In this document: piece by piece, positions 52,700 through 61,623 of the stretch
How positions within the stretch are numbered: the first letter of the stretch is position 1
How the letters are laid out: the number at the start of each line of letters is the position of its first letter
Source: WLMZ01 sp038227995
Lineage (GTDB): Bacteria; Actinomycetota; Acidimicrobiia; Acidimicrobiales; Ilumatobacteraceae
Reading direction: 5' to 3'
Length of the DNA stretch: 64,000 nt
Assembly: GCA_038227995.1 (NCBI GenBank)
Contig: JBBRPP010000020.1
Span: forward strand, 26,557 to 90,556
Notes under the pieces: model-generated
What the model was told of the DNA's origin: nothing
The model's input: the letters and a program-made list of their open reading frames with translations, nothing else
Databases searched by the model: none
Translations under genes and position numbers: made by a program

Positions 52700-52734
52700 C
52701 TGCCGCCTCCAAGTCCCGTCCATGTTCTTCTGGC

Positions 52735-52748
52735 CGAGTGCGCACTCG
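52735..52748. promoter_or_regulatory. 14-bp perfect palindrome in the cvnA divergent region
   Basis: CGAGTGCGCACTCG is fully self-complementary and lies 36 bases before the cvnA start and about 95 bases before the divergent GTG at 52842. It could be a transcription factor site. The region 52700-52841 otherwise holds only an in-frame extension of the rightward gene. Confidence 0.5.
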
Positions 52749-52841
52749 ACCTTGAACTGTTCATCGGCAGCCGCGGCTGGGGCCTTGAGAACTTCGGCAG
52801 AGATTCCTCAAGGTTCCGCAACGGCCGCCGATATTGCAGAT

Positions 52842-53618
52842 GTGAGCGAACCGGGTGCCGACGACAAGGTCCAAGCAGTCGTCGGTCTGGTTCTGCAGGC
52901 CGTCGATCAGCGGCTCAGCACCGTCCGCGACCAACTGATCCAGCTTGCCAACACCGTCAACCGTGGCCACGCCGAACTCGACGCCAAGATCGAACAGATC
53001 CGCCAACTCGCGACTGCTGCAGCGCAGGGTGCCGGTTCGACGCCGGACGCTGCGTCGACCCAGTTGCTCGAGGTCGCCAACATCCTCACCGAGCGAGTGT
53101 CGACGCTGGAAGCACGGATGCGGCAGTACACCGACGACAAGTTCACCGAGCTGTACGAGTCATTGGACGACATCGCACCAGCGCCAGCACCGGCACCAGC
53201 ACGAGCCGCCCCGACGACCGCCGCCGCCGCTGACACGGCGGTGGCCGGGCGCGCCGCCATCACGCTCGCCGCGACACCCACGTTCACGCCAGCCGCCGCG
53301 ACGGGGTTGCCCGACGCCGTCGCTCGCCTCGGCACGTTGTCGGGAGCCGCACTCGATTCACGGGTCGACACGCAACCACCGGTTCAACAACCGCTGGTCG
53401 TGCAACGCCGAGCCACCGATGCCATCCTCGCCCAGCCCGATCCTCTGCCGCTCGCGCAACCGGGTGCCGAGCCGCTTGTCGCCGTCTCGTCGTTCACGGC
53501 AACGCCGGCGGTGGACATCACCCCGGCCGAGCCCGGCGCTGCGCTGGACATCGATTCCTTGAGCGCCCAGATGAGTGCCCGGCTGGCGGCGCTGGTCGAC
53601 AAAGCCCTCAGCATCTGA
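52842..53618 (+). CDS. Coiled-coil-like protein of unknown function, divergent from the conservon
   Basis: 258 residues from GTG 52842; an ATG at 52722 would add 40 residues of poor quality and cross the palindrome. Residues 8-110 are predicted long helices with heptad-like spacing (VDQRLSTVRDQLIQLANTVNRGHAELDAKIEQIRQLA, then LLEVANILTERVSTLEARMRQYTDDKFTELYESLDD). The rest is Pro/Ala/Thr-rich and unstructured, ending in a short helix (LDIDSLSAQMSARLAALVDKAL). No family recognised. Position suggests a possible partner of the conservon. Confidence 0.75.
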   Translation: MSEPGADDKVQAVVGLVLQAVDQRLSTVRDQLIQLANTVNRGHAELDAKIEQIRQLATAAAQGAGSTPDAASTQLLEVANILTERVSTLEARMRQYTDDKFTELYESLDDIAPAPAPAPARAAPTTAAAADTAVAGRAAITLAATPTFTPAAATGLPDAVARLGTLSGAALDSRVDTQPPVQQPLVVQRRATDAILAQPDPLPLAQPGAEPLVAVSSFTATPAVDITPAEPGAALDIDSLSAQMSARLAALVDKALSI

Positions 53619-53678
53619 CCGAGAAAGAGGACCTTGTCCTCTGCCGATCTCATCCGCTGAAGACGAGTGTCGAGTCCG

Positions 53679-54212
53679 ATGACCGCGCACTCGAACCTTC
53701 GCCCAACAGACGCTCCGAACGCACTCCCGCCCAACGGACCCGATGGTCGACACCGGCGAGATCGTCGCACAAGCATCGTGGTGCTGAGCGTCGTCGGGTT
53801 GTTCGTCCTCGGGGGCTGCGCCGCCGACCGCAGTGATGCCGTTGCCGGGATCGCGTGGAACCCCGACAGCCGCAACAGCGTCAGCGGGTTCGAGCAAGAG
53901 TGGCTGGTCCAGAGTGATCACGAGTCGATCAACGCAGGAACGGTGAACTTCACGTTCGCCAACACCGGCAAGATCGTCCACGAGGTCGTGTTGATCCGCA
54001 CGGACGACGCTCCCGGCCAGATTCCGGTCGATGCCAAGGGCCGGCTGAACGAGGACGATCCCAACTCGCTCAACGTCGGCGAGACCGAAGAGATGGACCC
54101 CGGCAAGACGGTGACCTTCACCGAAACGTTGCCGCCCGGCCACTATCAACTCGTGTGCAACATCGCAGGCCACTACGGCCAGGGGATGTACGTGCCGTTC
54201 ACGGTGCACTGA
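53679..54212 (+). CDS. Cupredoxin-like lipoprotein
   Basis: 177 residues from ATG 53679 (GTG 53667 possible). An unusually long polar head of about 30 residues precedes the helix VVLSVVGLFVLGG and the lipobox LGGC. The mature part is a plastocyanin/azurin-like fold: NFTFANTGKIVHEVVLIR supplies the first His, and HYQLVCNIAGHYGQGM supplies the Cys, His and Met ligands of a type 1 copper site. All four ligands are present. Probable extracytoplasmic electron carrier or copper-binding protein. Confidence 0.88.
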   Translation: MTAHSNLRPTDAPNALPPNGPDGRHRRDRRTSIVVLSVVGLFVLGGCAADRSDAVAGIAWNPDSRNSVSGFEQEWLVQSDHESINAGTVNFTFANTGKIVHEVVLIRTDDAPGQIPVDAKGRLNEDDPNSLNVGETEEMDPGKTVTFTETLPPGHYQLVCNIAGHYGQGMYVPFTVH

Positions 54213-54265
54213 CGCGGGAAGACGCAGTCCCTCCCGCTCAAAGGGCCGATGTGACACCCCTCGCG

Positions 54266-54271
54266 TAGGGT
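54266..54271 (+). promoter_or_regulatory. Possible -10 element of a leaderless radA transcript
   Basis: TAGGGT is separated by exactly six bases (GACCGC) from the radA ATG at 54278, and no ribosome-binding site is visible. That spacing places transcription start at the A of ATG. A similar TAGCAT precedes disA by six bases (55664-55669), but there the TAG is also the radA stop. No matching -35 seen. Confidence 0.4.
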
Positions 54272-54277
54272 GACCGC

Positions 54278-55666
54278 ATGGCCAAACTGCGGCTCGTTCA
54301 TCGTTGCACCGACTGCGGTGCCAGTACTCCCAAGTGGGCTGGGCGCTGCCCGTCGTGCGGCGCCTGGAACAGTCTGACCGAAGAGGTCGAAGGGCCCGAC
54401 GAGATCGCCACGCTCGCGGCGGGAATGGCCCTGGTTCCGCCCGGGGTGGCCACGCCCATCGGCGACATCGATGCGAACACGGCCAAGCCGATGATCACGG
54501 GCATCAGCGAGCTCGATCGTGTCCTCGGCGGTGGGCTCGTTCCCGGTTCGGTGACGTTGCTGGGTGGCGAGCCCGGCATCGGGAAGAGCACACTCCTGCT
54601 GCAACTGCTGGCCAGCTGGGTGGGGCGCACCCTGTACGTGTCCGCGGAAGAGAGTGCGCAACAGGTTCGGCTCCGCGCCGAGCGGCTCGACGCGGTTCGC
54701 CCCGACCTCTGGCTGCTGCCGGAGATGTCGCTGCCCAACATCCTCCATGCGATCGACGACCTCAAACCCGAACTGGTCGTCATCGACAGCATCCAGACGG
54801 TCGCCGACCCCGAGCTGTCGTCGTCACCCGGGTCGGTCGTGCAGGTTCGCGGTTGCGCCCACCGTTTGGTGCAAGAAGCAAAGCGCCGCAACCTCACCGT
54901 CGTCCTGGTCGGCCATGTCACCAAGGAAGGCGGTCTGGCCGGACCGCGCGTGCTCGAGCACCTCGTCGACACGGTCCTGTCGTTCGAGGGCGAGCGGCAC
55001 CACGCGCTGCGCCTGTTGCGCGCGTCGAAGCACCGCTTCGGTCCTACCAACGAATTGGGGCTGTTCGAGATGGTCGATGCCGGGCTGATCCCCGTGCCCG
55101 ATCCCAGCCAGCTGTTCCTCAACGATCGTCGCACCGGTGTGCCGGGTTCGGCCGTGGTGCCGACGATGGAGGGCAACCGCCCGCTGCTGGTCGAAGTGCA
55201 AGCGCTGACCAACACGTCACAGGGTGGTGGGCCCCCGCGCCGATCGGCGCAAGGAATCGATCCCAGCCGGCTGGCGATGCTGCTGGCGGTGCTCGAGCGG
55301 CGAGCGCGGATGCCCACCAGTGCGCACGAGGTCTATGCGTCGGTGGTCGGCGGTGTTCGCCTCACCGAGCCCGGGGTCGATCTCGCCCTGTGCCTGGCGA
55401 TCGTGTCGGCGATGACGAACCGCCCGCTGAGCCCCGAACTCGTCGTCTGCGGCGAGGTCGGTCTCGCAGGCGAGGTTCGTCAGGTGCCGCAGACCCAGCG
55501 CCGGCTGAACGAGGCCGCACGGCTCGGGTTCCGGCGCGCGATCGTGCCCGCCAGCGCGCCCGATTGCCACCCCGGAATCGCGATCACCCGCGTGGCAACA
55601 CTTCCCATGGCGCTACGCGCAGCGGGCCTGGTCGACGACCGATATCAGACCGATTCCATGCCGTAG
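54278..55666 (+). CDS. radA: DNA repair protein RadA
   Basis: 462-residue RecA-like ATPase that helps process recombination intermediates. C4 zinc finger CTDCGASTPKWAGRCPSCGAW at residues 10-30, Walker A GGEPGIGKST near residue 97, Walker B LVVIDSIQT near 170, the RadA-specific KHRFGPTNELG near 249, and the C-terminal Lon-like domain (SAHEVYASVVGGVRLTEPGVDLALCLAIVSA). Length is normal. disA starts nine bases after its stop, an arrangement seen in many Gram-positive bacteria. Confidence 0.97.
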   Translation: MAKLRLVHRCTDCGASTPKWAGRCPSCGAWNSLTEEVEGPDEIATLAAGMALVPPGVATPIGDIDANTAKPMITGISELDRVLGGGLVPGSVTLLGGEPGIGKSTLLLQLLASWVGRTLYVSAEESAQQVRLRAERLDAVRPDLWLLPEMSLPNILHAIDDLKPELVVIDSIQTVADPELSSSPGSVVQVRGCAHRLVQEAKRRNLTVVLVGHVTKEGGLAGPRVLEHLVDTVLSFEGERHHALRLLRASKHRFGPTNELGLFEMVDAGLIPVPDPSQLFLNDRRTGVPGSAVVPTMEGNRPLLVEVQALTNTSQGGGPPRRSAQGIDPSRLAMLLAVLERRARMPTSAHEVYASVVGGVRLTEPGVDLALCLAIVSAMTNRPLSPELVVCGEVGLAGEVRQVPQTQRRLNEAARLGFRRAIVPASAPDCHPGIAITRVATLPMALRAAGLVDDRYQTDSMP

Positions 55667-55675
55667 CATGAGCCC

Positions 55676-56749
55676 ATGTCGAACGAGCCACGCGCTGCTG
55701 ACGCGCTGCTCCTCGCGCTCGGCCAGGTTGCACCCGGCACTCCCCTGCGCGACGCGCTCGATCGAATCGTGCGGGCCAAGATGGGTGCGCTGCTGGTGCT
55801 GTCCGACAAGCCGTCCGTGCTCTCGATCTGCTCCGGCGGCTTCCAGATCGACTCGCCGTTCACGCCACAGCGGATGAGCGAGTTGGCCAAGATGGACGGC
55901 GCGATCATCCTCGCCGACGACTGCAGTCGCATCGCCCGGGCCAACGTGCACCTGCTCCCCGACAGCCGCGTGCCGACTGTCGAGACCGGGACGCGTCACC
56001 GCACGGCCGAGCGGGTGGCGCGCAGCATCGATGCGCCGGTCGTCAGCGTCAGCGAGGAGATGAGCGTCATCAACCTCTACGTCGGCGATCGCAAGCATCA
56101 GATCCAAGACGTCAGCCGGTTGCTGGCCCGGGCCAACCAGGCTCTGCAGACACTCGAGCGCTACAAGGTGCGCCTCGACGATGCGATGGCGAGCCTGACC
56201 GCGCTCGAAGTCGAAGACGTGGTGACGTTGCGTGATGTGGCGACGGTCGTGCAGCGCGGAGAGATGGTGCACCGCATCGCCGACGAGATCGAGACGATGA
56301 TCGTCGAACTCGGTGTCGAAGCGCGGCTGCTGCGGCTGCAGCTCGACGAGATCTACACCGAGATCGATGAAGAGATCGATCTCGTCATCGGCGACTACCT
56401 GCCGGCGGGGTCGACATCGGCCGACACGCATCACACGATGGCCGGCCTCGACAACGACGAGGTCCTCGATCTGCGCCAGAGCGCGCTCGCCGTGGTGCCC
56501 GCCGGTGCGTCGCTGGATCTCGATCAGTCGCTGGCCCCGCGCGGACTGCGCCTGCTGAAGCGCGTGCCGCGCCTGCCCGATGATGCCGCAATCGCGATCA
56601 CGAACTACTTCGGCGAGCTGACCAAGCTGCAACGGGCAACCGTCGCCGACCTGCTCGTGGTCCCGGGCGTGAGTCCGGCCCAGGCCCAGGCGATCAAGGA
56701 CACCCTTGCCCGCGTCGTCGAGGCCACCATCATGGATCAATACAACTGA
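55676..56749 (+). CDS. disA: DNA integrity scanning protein DisA (diadenylate cyclase)
   Basis: 357 residues. Makes the second messenger c-di-AMP from two ATP and stalls at branched DNA. The DAC domain motifs are KMDGAIIL near residue 73 and GTRHRTAER near residue 107. A central helical spine (ELGVEARLLRLQLDEIYTEIDEEIDLV) and a C-terminal helix-hairpin-helix DNA-binding part (LLVVPGVSPAQAQAIKDTLARV) complete the usual octamer-forming architecture. Confidence 0.97.
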   Translation: MSNEPRAADALLLALGQVAPGTPLRDALDRIVRAKMGALLVLSDKPSVLSICSGGFQIDSPFTPQRMSELAKMDGAIILADDCSRIARANVHLLPDSRVPTVETGTRHRTAERVARSIDAPVVSVSEEMSVINLYVGDRKHQIQDVSRLLARANQALQTLERYKVRLDDAMASLTALEVEDVVTLRDVATVVQRGEMVHRIADEIETMIVELGVEARLLRLQLDEIYTEIDEEIDLVIGDYLPAGSTSADTHHTMAGLDNDEVLDLRQSALAVVPAGASLDLDQSLAPRGLRLLKRVPRLPDDAAIAITNYFGELTKLQRATVADLLVVPGVSPAQAQAIKDTLARVVEATIMDQYN

Positions 56750-56762
56750 AAGCAGTGCCGTC

Positions 56763-57539
56763 ATGACCCACCCGATCCGCATCGGTGTCCAGATCCAGCC
56801 ACAGCAGGCCGACTATCCGGAAATCCGCCGCGCCGTCGCCGCGGCGGAGGAAGCCGGTGTCGACGTGATCTTCAACTGGGACCACTTCTTTCCGCTGTAC
56901 GGCGAAGCCGACGGCAAGCACTTCGAGTGCTGGACGATGCTGGGCGCGTGGGCCGAGGCCACCGAGAAGGTCGAGATCGGCGCGCTCGTCACCTGCAACT
57001 CGTACCGCAACCCCGAACTGCTGGCCGACATGGCCCGCACCGTCGATCACATCAGTGGCGGCCGCCTGATCCTGGGCATCGGCGCCGGCTGGTTCCAGCG
57101 TGACTACGACGAGTACGGCTACGACTTCGGCTCCGCCGGCAGCCGCCTGGCTGATCTGGCGCAGGCCCTGCCGCGGATCAAAGCCCGCTGGGCGAAGATC
57201 AACCCGGCGCCGACGCGAGAGATCCCGATCCTGATCGGCGGTGGCGGCGAACGCAAGACGTTGAAGATGGTCGCCGAGTTCGGCGACATCTGGCACAGCT
57301 TCAGCGACCTGCCGACGTTGACGCACAAGAGTGAGGTGCTCGACACGTGGTGCGCCGAGTTCGACCGCAGCCCCGACCTGATCGAACGCTCCACCGGCGT
57401 GTCGGCCAGCCCTGATGCGGTCGCTGCCGATCTCGTCGCCGCAGGCGCAACGCTGTTCACCGTCGGCATCGGCGGCCCGACGTACGACCTCGGCCTGTTG
57501 AAGGAATGGATCGCCTGGCGCGATCAGCTCAGCGCCTGA
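56763..57539 (+). CDS. LLM class F420-dependent oxidoreductase
   Basis: 258 residues of the luciferase-like monooxygenase TIM barrel. The N-terminal strand IRIGVQIQPQQADYPEIRRAVAAAEEAGVDVIFNWDHFFP and GRLILGIGAGWFQRDYDEYG near residue 100 match the F420-dependent branch common in Actinobacteria. IPILIGGGGERKTLKMVAEFGDIWHSF is the cofactor-side loop. Substrate unknown. It starts 13 bases after disA, so it may be co-transcribed with the radA-disA pair. Confidence 0.88.
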   Translation: MTHPIRIGVQIQPQQADYPEIRRAVAAAEEAGVDVIFNWDHFFPLYGEADGKHFECWTMLGAWAEATEKVEIGALVTCNSYRNPELLADMARTVDHISGGRLILGIGAGWFQRDYDEYGYDFGSAGSRLADLAQALPRIKARWAKINPAPTREIPILIGGGGERKTLKMVAEFGDIWHSFSDLPTLTHKSEVLDTWCAEFDRSPDLIERSTGVSASPDAVAADLVAAGATLFTVGIGGPTYDLGLLKEWIAWRDQLSA

Positions 57540-57553
57540 ATCGTCACCCCACC

Positions 57554-60500
57554 TCACACCACAGCGAGGTTCGGGCTGAGCAGCTCGCGGCGCAACGCAA
57601 CCAGCTTCGAGCTGGGTTCGTTGTCGCACCACGCATCAGCGAGCAGAACTCGTTCGTACATCTCCCATTCCTGACGAACGCCGGCGAGATCGCCGTGGCG
57701 GCCGTGGGCGCGCATTCTCAGCGCGATGAGTTCCTCATGTCCGGGCAGCACCTTCAGCCCCTGACCCGTCGCCCAGAAAACTCCCTCGGTGTCGCCGAAG
57801 GCCAGATAGTGGTTGGCCAGCACCGTGGCAGCCGACGTCACGAGCAGGATCAGTTGGGAACTGATGCCTTCGGTCTCGGGCCACAGGTACGAGTTGCCCG
57901 AGAACGGAAGGTCGCGCACGAGGGCCAACGCCGGCCGCAGGGTCTCGATTGCCTCGACGGCAGTTTGCCGACGGGCGACGGCCAGCCGATCGCGCAGGAT
58001 GTCGGCGTCGGTCACCACCAGCCGGTGCAGCGGCAACTGCTCGGTGAGCGTCCGGCCCAACCACTCATCGCCCTCGGCCGGGGTGACCCTGCGGGCCAGC
58101 GCCCGTCGTGCGTCGCTGACCACGTTGGCAAAGGTGGCATCACGAACATCGGACTCCCACAGCGCCGTTCGGGCGCCGGCGCGCGTGGCGCGGTCGCGAT
58201 GCTGGCTGAGCCAGACAACCAACTCGAGCGCCTTGGAACGCTCGAAGTCGACGGGCACGAGTTCGCGGTCGACGACCTCGACGCCGCCGAGGACTCGCAC
58301 GAGGAGCGACCAATCGAGCGATGGAGAATCGGTCGACGCTGCGGACCCTGCCTCGGATTGCGGCGAATCGGATGTCGTGAGCGGCGCGTTCGCCGCTTCG
58401 AGCAGGTTGCTCACACCGCGAACGTCACCGGGGCTCAGCCCGACGGGGACGAACTCCAGACCGAGCGGATGCAGGAGCCAGCGGTGATCGCGATGTTCGA
58501 TCCGCCAATCCGCGCCGGAAATCGGGCGGTCGACGACGATCGCCAGACCGCGCCCTGCCGGCGCAGTCAGACTGCGCACATCGCGGTCCACGTCGTCATC
58601 GGGCGCGGTCCCAACGGCAACGATCACGGCCGGCTCCCACGCCTCGCCGCCGTGATGCCGGGAACGAAGCATGAAGGTGCTCACCGACGCGCTCGTCATC
58701 GATGCTGTCGAGCCGATCGCATTCGCCGCCAGGTCGAGTGCAGCGTCGAGTGACGTTGCCTCTTGCGCCAACGGATGTCCGAGGTGCGTCTCGGGCAGAC
58801 CGCACGACACGAGGTGCGCGATCTCGGCCAACGGCGAGACAGCGAGTCCGGTTGCGATCGCGCGGACGATGTCCGCGGCGCCGTCGGGTGCATCGACGAC
58901 GAGCAGTCCGATCGCTTCCAGATCGACGAAGAGGTCCGCGACGTCGGCGCTGTCGGTCACGACCGATCCGAGATGGGCAAGCGCCGGACACGGTTGACCG
59001 GATCGACGCGCCGTGTCGGCGATCTCGACGACGTCGACGGTGGCGGCGAGACGCCACCTGTGGGGAGTCACCGCTGTCCATGGCTCGACTGCCGGCGTCG
59101 CCGCCCCGGTGAGGAGCAGATCGAGTTGGCCATCACGGCCGGCGATCACCCCGAGCACACCGACGCCCGAGGCAAGCGAGGTCACGCTCGTCGCAGCGGA
59201 GCGCAGAGCGATGTCGAGGCGCATCATCCGCTCACCGTCGTCGAGACGACGCAACACCGTCTCGGTGTTCGCCGCAGCCTGCGACGGCTCCGCGAACTGC
59301 GCATCGACGCCGGCCGACCGCAGCTGCCGGCGCCGGCGCGCCTCGAGCGCTCCGATCACGCCACTGGACACGAGGACCGCGCCACCGAGCCCACCGATGC
59401 CACTGAGGCCGCGGAGGACGGCGCTGCCGGAGTCGTCGTGCTGCAAGACGAACGTGGTGGGGGCGCCCGACAATGCGACATCGGTTTCCGCGGGGGCTGA
59501 CGTCGGTGGCGGCGTCACCACGGGCTGCGGCACATCGTTGCCGATCGTCGGTGCGGGCTGGGCCACAACCGGTGTCGACTGCAGCGGAGCACTGGACAAC
59601 GACAGCCCATGGCGCGTCGGATCGGGCGGGGCGAGCATCTGATGGGGGTGCGGACGAGGAGCGATCGGCTTCGGCGCCATCCAGGCCGCCGGCGAAGCCG
59701 AGGCCTGCGGTGCAGGTACGGCTGATGCGCGGGCCGGGGTTGGGGTGGGTGTGGGGGTGGGGGTGGACGACTCGGGCGGAGGCGTGACCGGTGGGTCGGC
59801 CGACGTGCCGGCGATGCTCGGCGCCATGACCTCCGGGACCACCAGTTCCCATCCGGTCAGGATGAGGTTCGGGTTGTCGAACGTGCGTCCGTCGAACTCG
59901 TGGCCGCGGTTCGCATCCCAGATCTCTGGCCACTCGTCAGCGTCTCCGAGTTGCTGCGCAGCAATGCTGCTGAGGCTGTCGCCGCGCTGCACCTCGACCA
60001 ATCCGTGGGTCGCTGCGGTCGATCCAGGCACGAGGAGGGTCCAGCCGGGAAGCAACCGACGGGCCGTGCCGTCGAACATCACGCCCGGCGCGACCTCGTG
60101 GCCCTCGTTGATCCGCAGCAGCTCACGCCAGCGCGATCCGTCGCCAAGCGCATCGTGCGCGATCGACCAGAAGGACTCGTGCCGTGCGACGACGTGCACA
60201 TGAACCGTTGGGTCCGCCCCGTCAGCGACGCCGGACGACGACGCCCCACCGCTGCTCGAGCCAGAGACGAATGCATCGCCGATGGCAACGATGTGTTCGG
60301 TGCCCGCGACCGACGCCGCGACCGGTCGGCGCGCCGACACCGATGCGGCGGATCCCGACGAGGCGGACGCGAGCCTGGGTCCGGCACCGACCATCAGCAC
60401 AACCGCGGCGACGAGAGTCGCGGCCCAACGCTGCGCCGAGCCGAGCCCGACGATGTGTGGAGCCTGCGCTCCGGCGAGACGAGCCGCGATCTCGATCACG

Positions 60501-60727
60501 AGGCTGGCTGAGATCCGCGCCCAGGCAATCCAGACGATGATCGCCAGCGCCTTGATGACCGTCGCGTCGCTGATGTCTCCGCTGCGGATCGCGGTCGCGA
60601 TCACCGCAACCGGCGGGAATGGCCGCGGCCAGGGCCGGCCGACGAAGCGGACGAGCGCGTACGGGACGCCGGACACCAGCCCGACCAGCGTCGCCAGAGC
60701 CGCAAGACCACGGAGGAGGCGCGACAT
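57554..60727 (-). CDS. Membrane LysM protein with C-terminal SARP/BTAD-like transcriptional regulator domain
   Basis: 1057 residues. Three N-terminal helices (about 5-28, 57-80, 101-120). Two LysM-type modules follow at residues 176-234 (HESFWSIAHDALGDGSRWRELLRIN) and 243-299 (GDSLSSIAAQQLGDADEWPEIWDAN). Then a Pro-rich stretch to about 430 and a further hydrophobic helix. The last 240 residues look like a winged helix (FERSKALELVVWLSQHR) plus BTAD/TPR-like helices (LRMRAHGRHGDLAGVRQEWEMYERVL). A membrane protein ending in an activator-type domain is unusual. It closes the Tad pilus operon and may sense wall or pilus state. Confidence 0.85.
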   Translation of the reverse strand: MSRLLRGLAALATLVGLVSGVPYALVRFVGRPWPRPFPPVAVIATAIRSGDISDATVIKALAIIVWIAWARISASLVIEIAARLAGAQAPHIVGLGSAQRWAATLVAAVVLMVGAGPRLASASSGSAASVSARRPVAASVAGTEHIVAIGDAFVSGSSSGGASSSGVADGADPTVHVHVVARHESFWSIAHDALGDGSRWRELLRINEGHEVAPGVMFDGTARRLLPGWTLLVPGSTAATHGLVEVQRGDSLSSIAAQQLGDADEWPEIWDANRGHEFDGRTFDNPNLILTGWELVVPEVMAPSIAGTSADPPVTPPPESSTPTPTPTPTPARASAVPAPQASASPAAWMAPKPIAPRPHPHQMLAPPDPTRHGLSLSSAPLQSTPVVAQPAPTIGNDVPQPVVTPPPTSAPAETDVALSGAPTTFVLQHDDSGSAVLRGLSGIGGLGGAVLVSSGVIGALEARRRRQLRSAGVDAQFAEPSQAAANTETVLRRLDDGERMMRLDIALRSAATSVTSLASGVGVLGVIAGRDGQLDLLLTGAATPAVEPWTAVTPHRWRLAATVDVVEIADTARRSGQPCPALAHLGSVVTDSADVADLFVDLEAIGLLVVDAPDGAADIVRAIATGLAVSPLAEIAHLVSCGLPETHLGHPLAQEATSLDAALDLAANAIGSTASMTSASVSTFMLRSRHHGGEAWEPAVIVAVGTAPDDDVDRDVRSLTAPAGRGLAIVVDRPISGADWRIEHRDHRWLLHPLGLEFVPVGLSPGDVRGVSNLLEAANAPLTTSDSPQSEAGSAASTDSPSLDWSLLVRVLGGVEVVDRELVPVDFERSKALELVVWLSQHRDRATRAGARTALWESDVRDATFANVVSDARRALARRVTPAEGDEWLGRTLTEQLPLHRLVVTDADILRDRLAVARRQTAVEAIETLRPALALVRDLPFSGNSYLWPETEGISSQLILLVTSAATVLANHYLAFGDTEGVFWATGQGLKVLPGHEELIALRMRAHGRHGDLAGVRQEWEMYERVLLADAWCDNEPSSKLVALRRELLSPNLAVV

Positions 60728-60733
60728 CGGTGC

Positions 60734-61132
60734 TCAGCCCGAGATCGGATTCGACGAGCGGGTCGCGGAGACGTGCTTCGTTGGGATGCCGACGAGTCCG
60801 AGCAAGGTCGTTTCGACATCGACGGTGACGGTGACCGTCACCGTGGCCGAGGTCACCGTCACGACACCCGCGACGTGTTGCGTCGCGAGATATGCCTCGG
60901 CGGCCACTCGAGCCTGCGACGGTTCGATGACCCACTGATCATGGCGAAGCGCGACGACCGCCTGGGCGCCGGCGCGGGCTGCATTCTCGGCCACATCGGC
61001 GGCCGCGACATGGGCGCCGACGATGCGCGATCCGTCGATGGCCAGGCCGGCACAAGCGAGAACGACCAGCGTGATGACGACCACGAACCCGGTGATCGAG
61101 CCTCGGTCAGTGCGTGCGGCGGTCACGCTCAC
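60734..61132 (-). CDS. TadG/TadE-like pseudopilin
   Basis: 132 residues from GTG 61132, overlapping the previous stop (GTGA). N-terminal motif DRGSITGFVVVITLVVLACAGLAIDGSRIV is the Tad_N/TadG-like membrane helix, followed by AADVAENAARAGAQAVVAL. Later residues include a striking alternation of Thr and Val (SATVTVTVTVDV). Probably a minor component of the Flp pilus machinery, exported and anchored by its single helix. Confidence 0.8.
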   Translation of the reverse strand: MSVTAARTDRGSITGFVVVITLVVLACAGLAIDGSRIVGAHVAAADVAENAARAGAQAVVALRHDQWVIEPSQARVAAEAYLATQHVAGVVTVTSATVTVTVTVDVETTLLGLVGIPTKHVSATRSSNPISG

Positions 61133-61623
61133 CCGGCCCTGTGGACGTCGATGACTTCGTTCGAGCTGGCGGACACCGTTCGCTCGCGAGCCCGCAGTGG
61201 GGCAAGTCCGTTGCTGTTGACCGCGCACGAGACGGTGACCGTGACCGAACTCACGGGCTGCGTGTTGGAGATCGCGACCTCGACGTTGATCGACGTGCAG
61301 TTGACGCCATTGCTGGCCAGGTCGGCGTGCGCCGCGTCGGTCGCGATCGCCTCCATGTTCGGACGCGACACCTGCGACGCTGCTCGGGCAGCCTCGTCGG
61401 CCGCATGGCGAACCTGTTCCAGCGCACCGGTGGCACGTCCGAGGAATACGACGAACAGCATCAGCAACACCAACACCGGCGCCAGCAGCACCATCTCGAC
61501 TGTGGCGCTGCCCAGGTCGGTCGGCGGCCTCGATCTGTCGGCGGCAAGCGAAGGTGAACACGACCGCCTGTGTGCTTTCACATCGCGATCGTGGAAAACG
61601 GATCTCGTCATGCTGTCGATCAC
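61129..61623 (-). CDS. TadE-like pseudopilin (second)
   Basis: 164 residues from GTG 61623, which overlaps the previous stop; ATG 61611 is an alternative. A basic head of about 35 residues precedes DLGSATVEMVLLAPVLVLLMLFVVFLG, the TadE motif with the Glu in the helix (VEM). LEQVRHAADEAARAASQV follows, as in typical TadE proteins. Two Cys (GVNCTS and VTVSCAV) could form a disulphide outside the membrane. Confidence 0.85.
   Translation of the reverse strand: MIDSMTRSVFHDRDVKAHRRSCSPSLAADRSRPPTDLGSATVEMVLLAPVLVLLMLFVVFLGRATGALEQVRHAADEAARAASQVSRPNMEAIATDAAHADLASNGVNCTSINVEVAISNTQPVSSVTVTVSCAVNSNGLAPLRARERTVSASSNEVIDVHRAG

Noticed and set aside
60820..60895. Strong inverted repeat (ACGGTGACGG / CCGTCACCGT) as a terminator or operator
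   Set aside because: It lies within the TadG-like coding region and follows from codons for alternating Thr and Val.
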